This document shows, one piece after another, positions 63,448 to 64,000 of a DNA stretch of 64,000 nucleotides. The DNA is from Taibaiella sp. GTDB lineage: Bacteria; Bacteroidota; Bacteroidia; Chitinophagales; Chitinophagaceae. The notes beneath the pieces are model-generated. The model saw nothing but the letters and a program-made list of their open reading frames with translations. It was not told where the DNA came from and made no database searches. Positions within the stretch are counted from its first letter, which is position 1, and each line of letters begins with the position of its first letter. The stretch spans positions 124,001 through 188,000 of the forward strand of contig JACDGL010000001.1 of assembly GCA_013815385.1 (NCBI GenBank), given 5' to 3'. A program made the translations under genes and the position numbers.

Positions 63448-63579
63448 ATGTGGACATTCAAAGACTATAGGGACTATTACGAAGCTAACCCTTTGTGTTA
63501 TTTCTATATTATACTTATTATTATTATTTGCCTGGTGGGGGCTATATATTCCTACAGAAGAAGGAGAAGAAGAGCATAA
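63448..63579 (+). CDS. 43-residue membrane peptide with poly-Arg tail
   Basis: ATG 63448 encodes MWTFKDYRDYYEANPLCYFY then IILIIIICLVGAIYSYRRRR RRA and a stop at 63579: an acidic/aromatic N-terminus, one TM helix and six Arg. The positive-inside rule puts the tail in the cytosol. It is followed by a terminator. No family recognised; small size limits certainty. Confidence 0.5.
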   Translation: MWTFKDYRDYYEANPLCYFYIILIIIICLVGAIYSYRRRRRRA

Positions 63580-63600
63580 CTCCTAATTCTACAAAAAATA

Positions 63601-63624
63601 AAGACCTGCACTTCTGCAGGTCTT
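63601..63624. terminator. Bidirectional terminator
   Basis: A perfect 10-bp stem AAGACCTGCA/TGCAGGTCTT with loop CTTC. T-rich on the minus strand (TTTATTTTTTG), so it mainly ends the TonB-dependent receptor, and may also end the small plus-strand ORF. Confidence 0.85.
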
Positions 63625-63644
63625 ATTCTACTTGAATAGTATAA

Positions 63645-64000
63645 TTAAAATTTATAGGTAGCACTCAGTTTTATAAAAAGCGGTGTGCCTGGTGTAAAAC
63701 AAAGATCAGTAACCGCCGGACTGTGCGACATAACTTCCTGCCTTAATCGTGTGTTGGTAGCAAAGGCAGCTTCATCCCATTGTACATTGAATATATTCTG
63801 TACCTGCAAACCGAATTCATACCTGGGCCTGCTATAGTTTGCCACTACGTCAAATATCGTATAAGCGGGTGCGACAATAGAATTATCCTGGTTTGCAGGC
63901 CGGTCGCCAATAGTACGTACACGAATGCTTGTCGAAAGGCTCTTATTTATTTTAAACGTAGCACCTGCTATTGAAGTGAAGCTGGCAGCCAGTGGCAGAT
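63645..64000 (-). CDS. TonB-dependent receptor, C-terminal end only
   Basis: The frame is open from the right edge to the stop at 63645, about 117 residues. Segments FKINKSLSTSIRVRTIGDRP, YTIFDVVANYSRPRYEFGLQ and VQNIFNVQWDEAAFATNTRL are the last strands of a TonB-dependent receptor barrel, and the terminal FIKLSATYKF ends in Phe. The plug domain and most of the barrel lie outside the window, so the ligand is unknown. Confidence 0.9.
   Translation of the reverse strand, partial: LPLAASFTSIAGATFKINKSLSTSIRVRTIGDRPANQDNSIVAPAYTIFDVVANYSRPRYEFGLQVQNIFNVQWDEAAFATNTRLRQEVMSHSPAVTDLCFTPGTPLFIKLSATYKF

Overview
The window looks like a chromosomal segment of a Bacteroidota bacterium, most likely of the Chitinophagaceae type. 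The pointers are C-terminal secretion-type sorting tails (TPNPA-like plus a Gly-Met-Tyr/Phe turn), SPII lipoproteins, TonB-domain proteins, DUF1501/DUF1800 and DUF4838 proteins, bacillithiol genes, TAnnTTTG promoter boxes in place of a sigma70 -10, and short multi-gene operons separated by AT-rich intergenic repeats. No plasmid, prophage or CRISPR array is visible.

Layout. 1-4.7 kb (minus): a left-truncated subtilisin-like protease and a DUF1501/DUF1800 secreted pair. 4.9-8.6 kb: an envelope redox module (DUF5777 barrel, c-type cytochrome lipoprotein with a CX4CH site, response regulator, porin, Rieske protein). 8.7-14.2 kb: a Q-rich WxxGRW-type envelope protein, a ROK sugar kinase, a sugar MFS transporter translationally coupled to a kinase-like protein of unknown role, and a TPR membrane protein. 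14.4-14.9 kb: a DUF559 nuclease embedded in inverted repeats. 15-17 kb: LpxR-like lipid A deacylase, GNAT, thioredoxin. 17.3-23.2 kb: a complete tripartite RND efflux operon. 23.3-23.9 kb: a membrane protein/XRE regulator pair with an operator-like palindrome. 24-32.4 kb: a sorted surface protein, RlmH, rhomboid protease, TilS, TPR protein, a PNGase F-like sorted protein and an ABC-F ATPase.

32.4-37.7 kb is the most plastic part. It holds an AT-rich, frameshifted metallopeptidase that may be an orphan toxin module, a frameshifted secreted partner, a clipped signal-peptide ORF, two direct copies of a ~120-bp repeat bracketing a RibD-like reductase and an AraC regulator, and clusters of hairpin repeats. 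37.7-47.7 kb: a DUF2911 protein, a PIG-L deacetylase/33-aa membrane peptide/Na+ symporter operon, a PKD lipoprotein, Mrp, another repeat cluster and three envelope genes, two of them with TonB C-terminal domains. 47.8-53.5 kb: bshB1, gmk, a bacilliredoxin, a DUF885 peptidase and an arginase-family enzyme.

53.6-54.6 kb holds tRNA-Trp, secE and nusG, followed at once by a terminator and an opposing operon. The ribosomal-protein/rpoBC genes that normally follow nusG are absent. 54.6-62.9 kb (minus) is a tight five-gene operon: response regulator, membrane HEAT protein, processive-type GT2, TPR plus outer-membrane barrel, DUF4838 lipoprotein. Its composition parallels Pga-type exopolysaccharide synthesis and export, and it is the best candidate here for an undescribed system. 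The window ends inside a TonB-dependent receptor.
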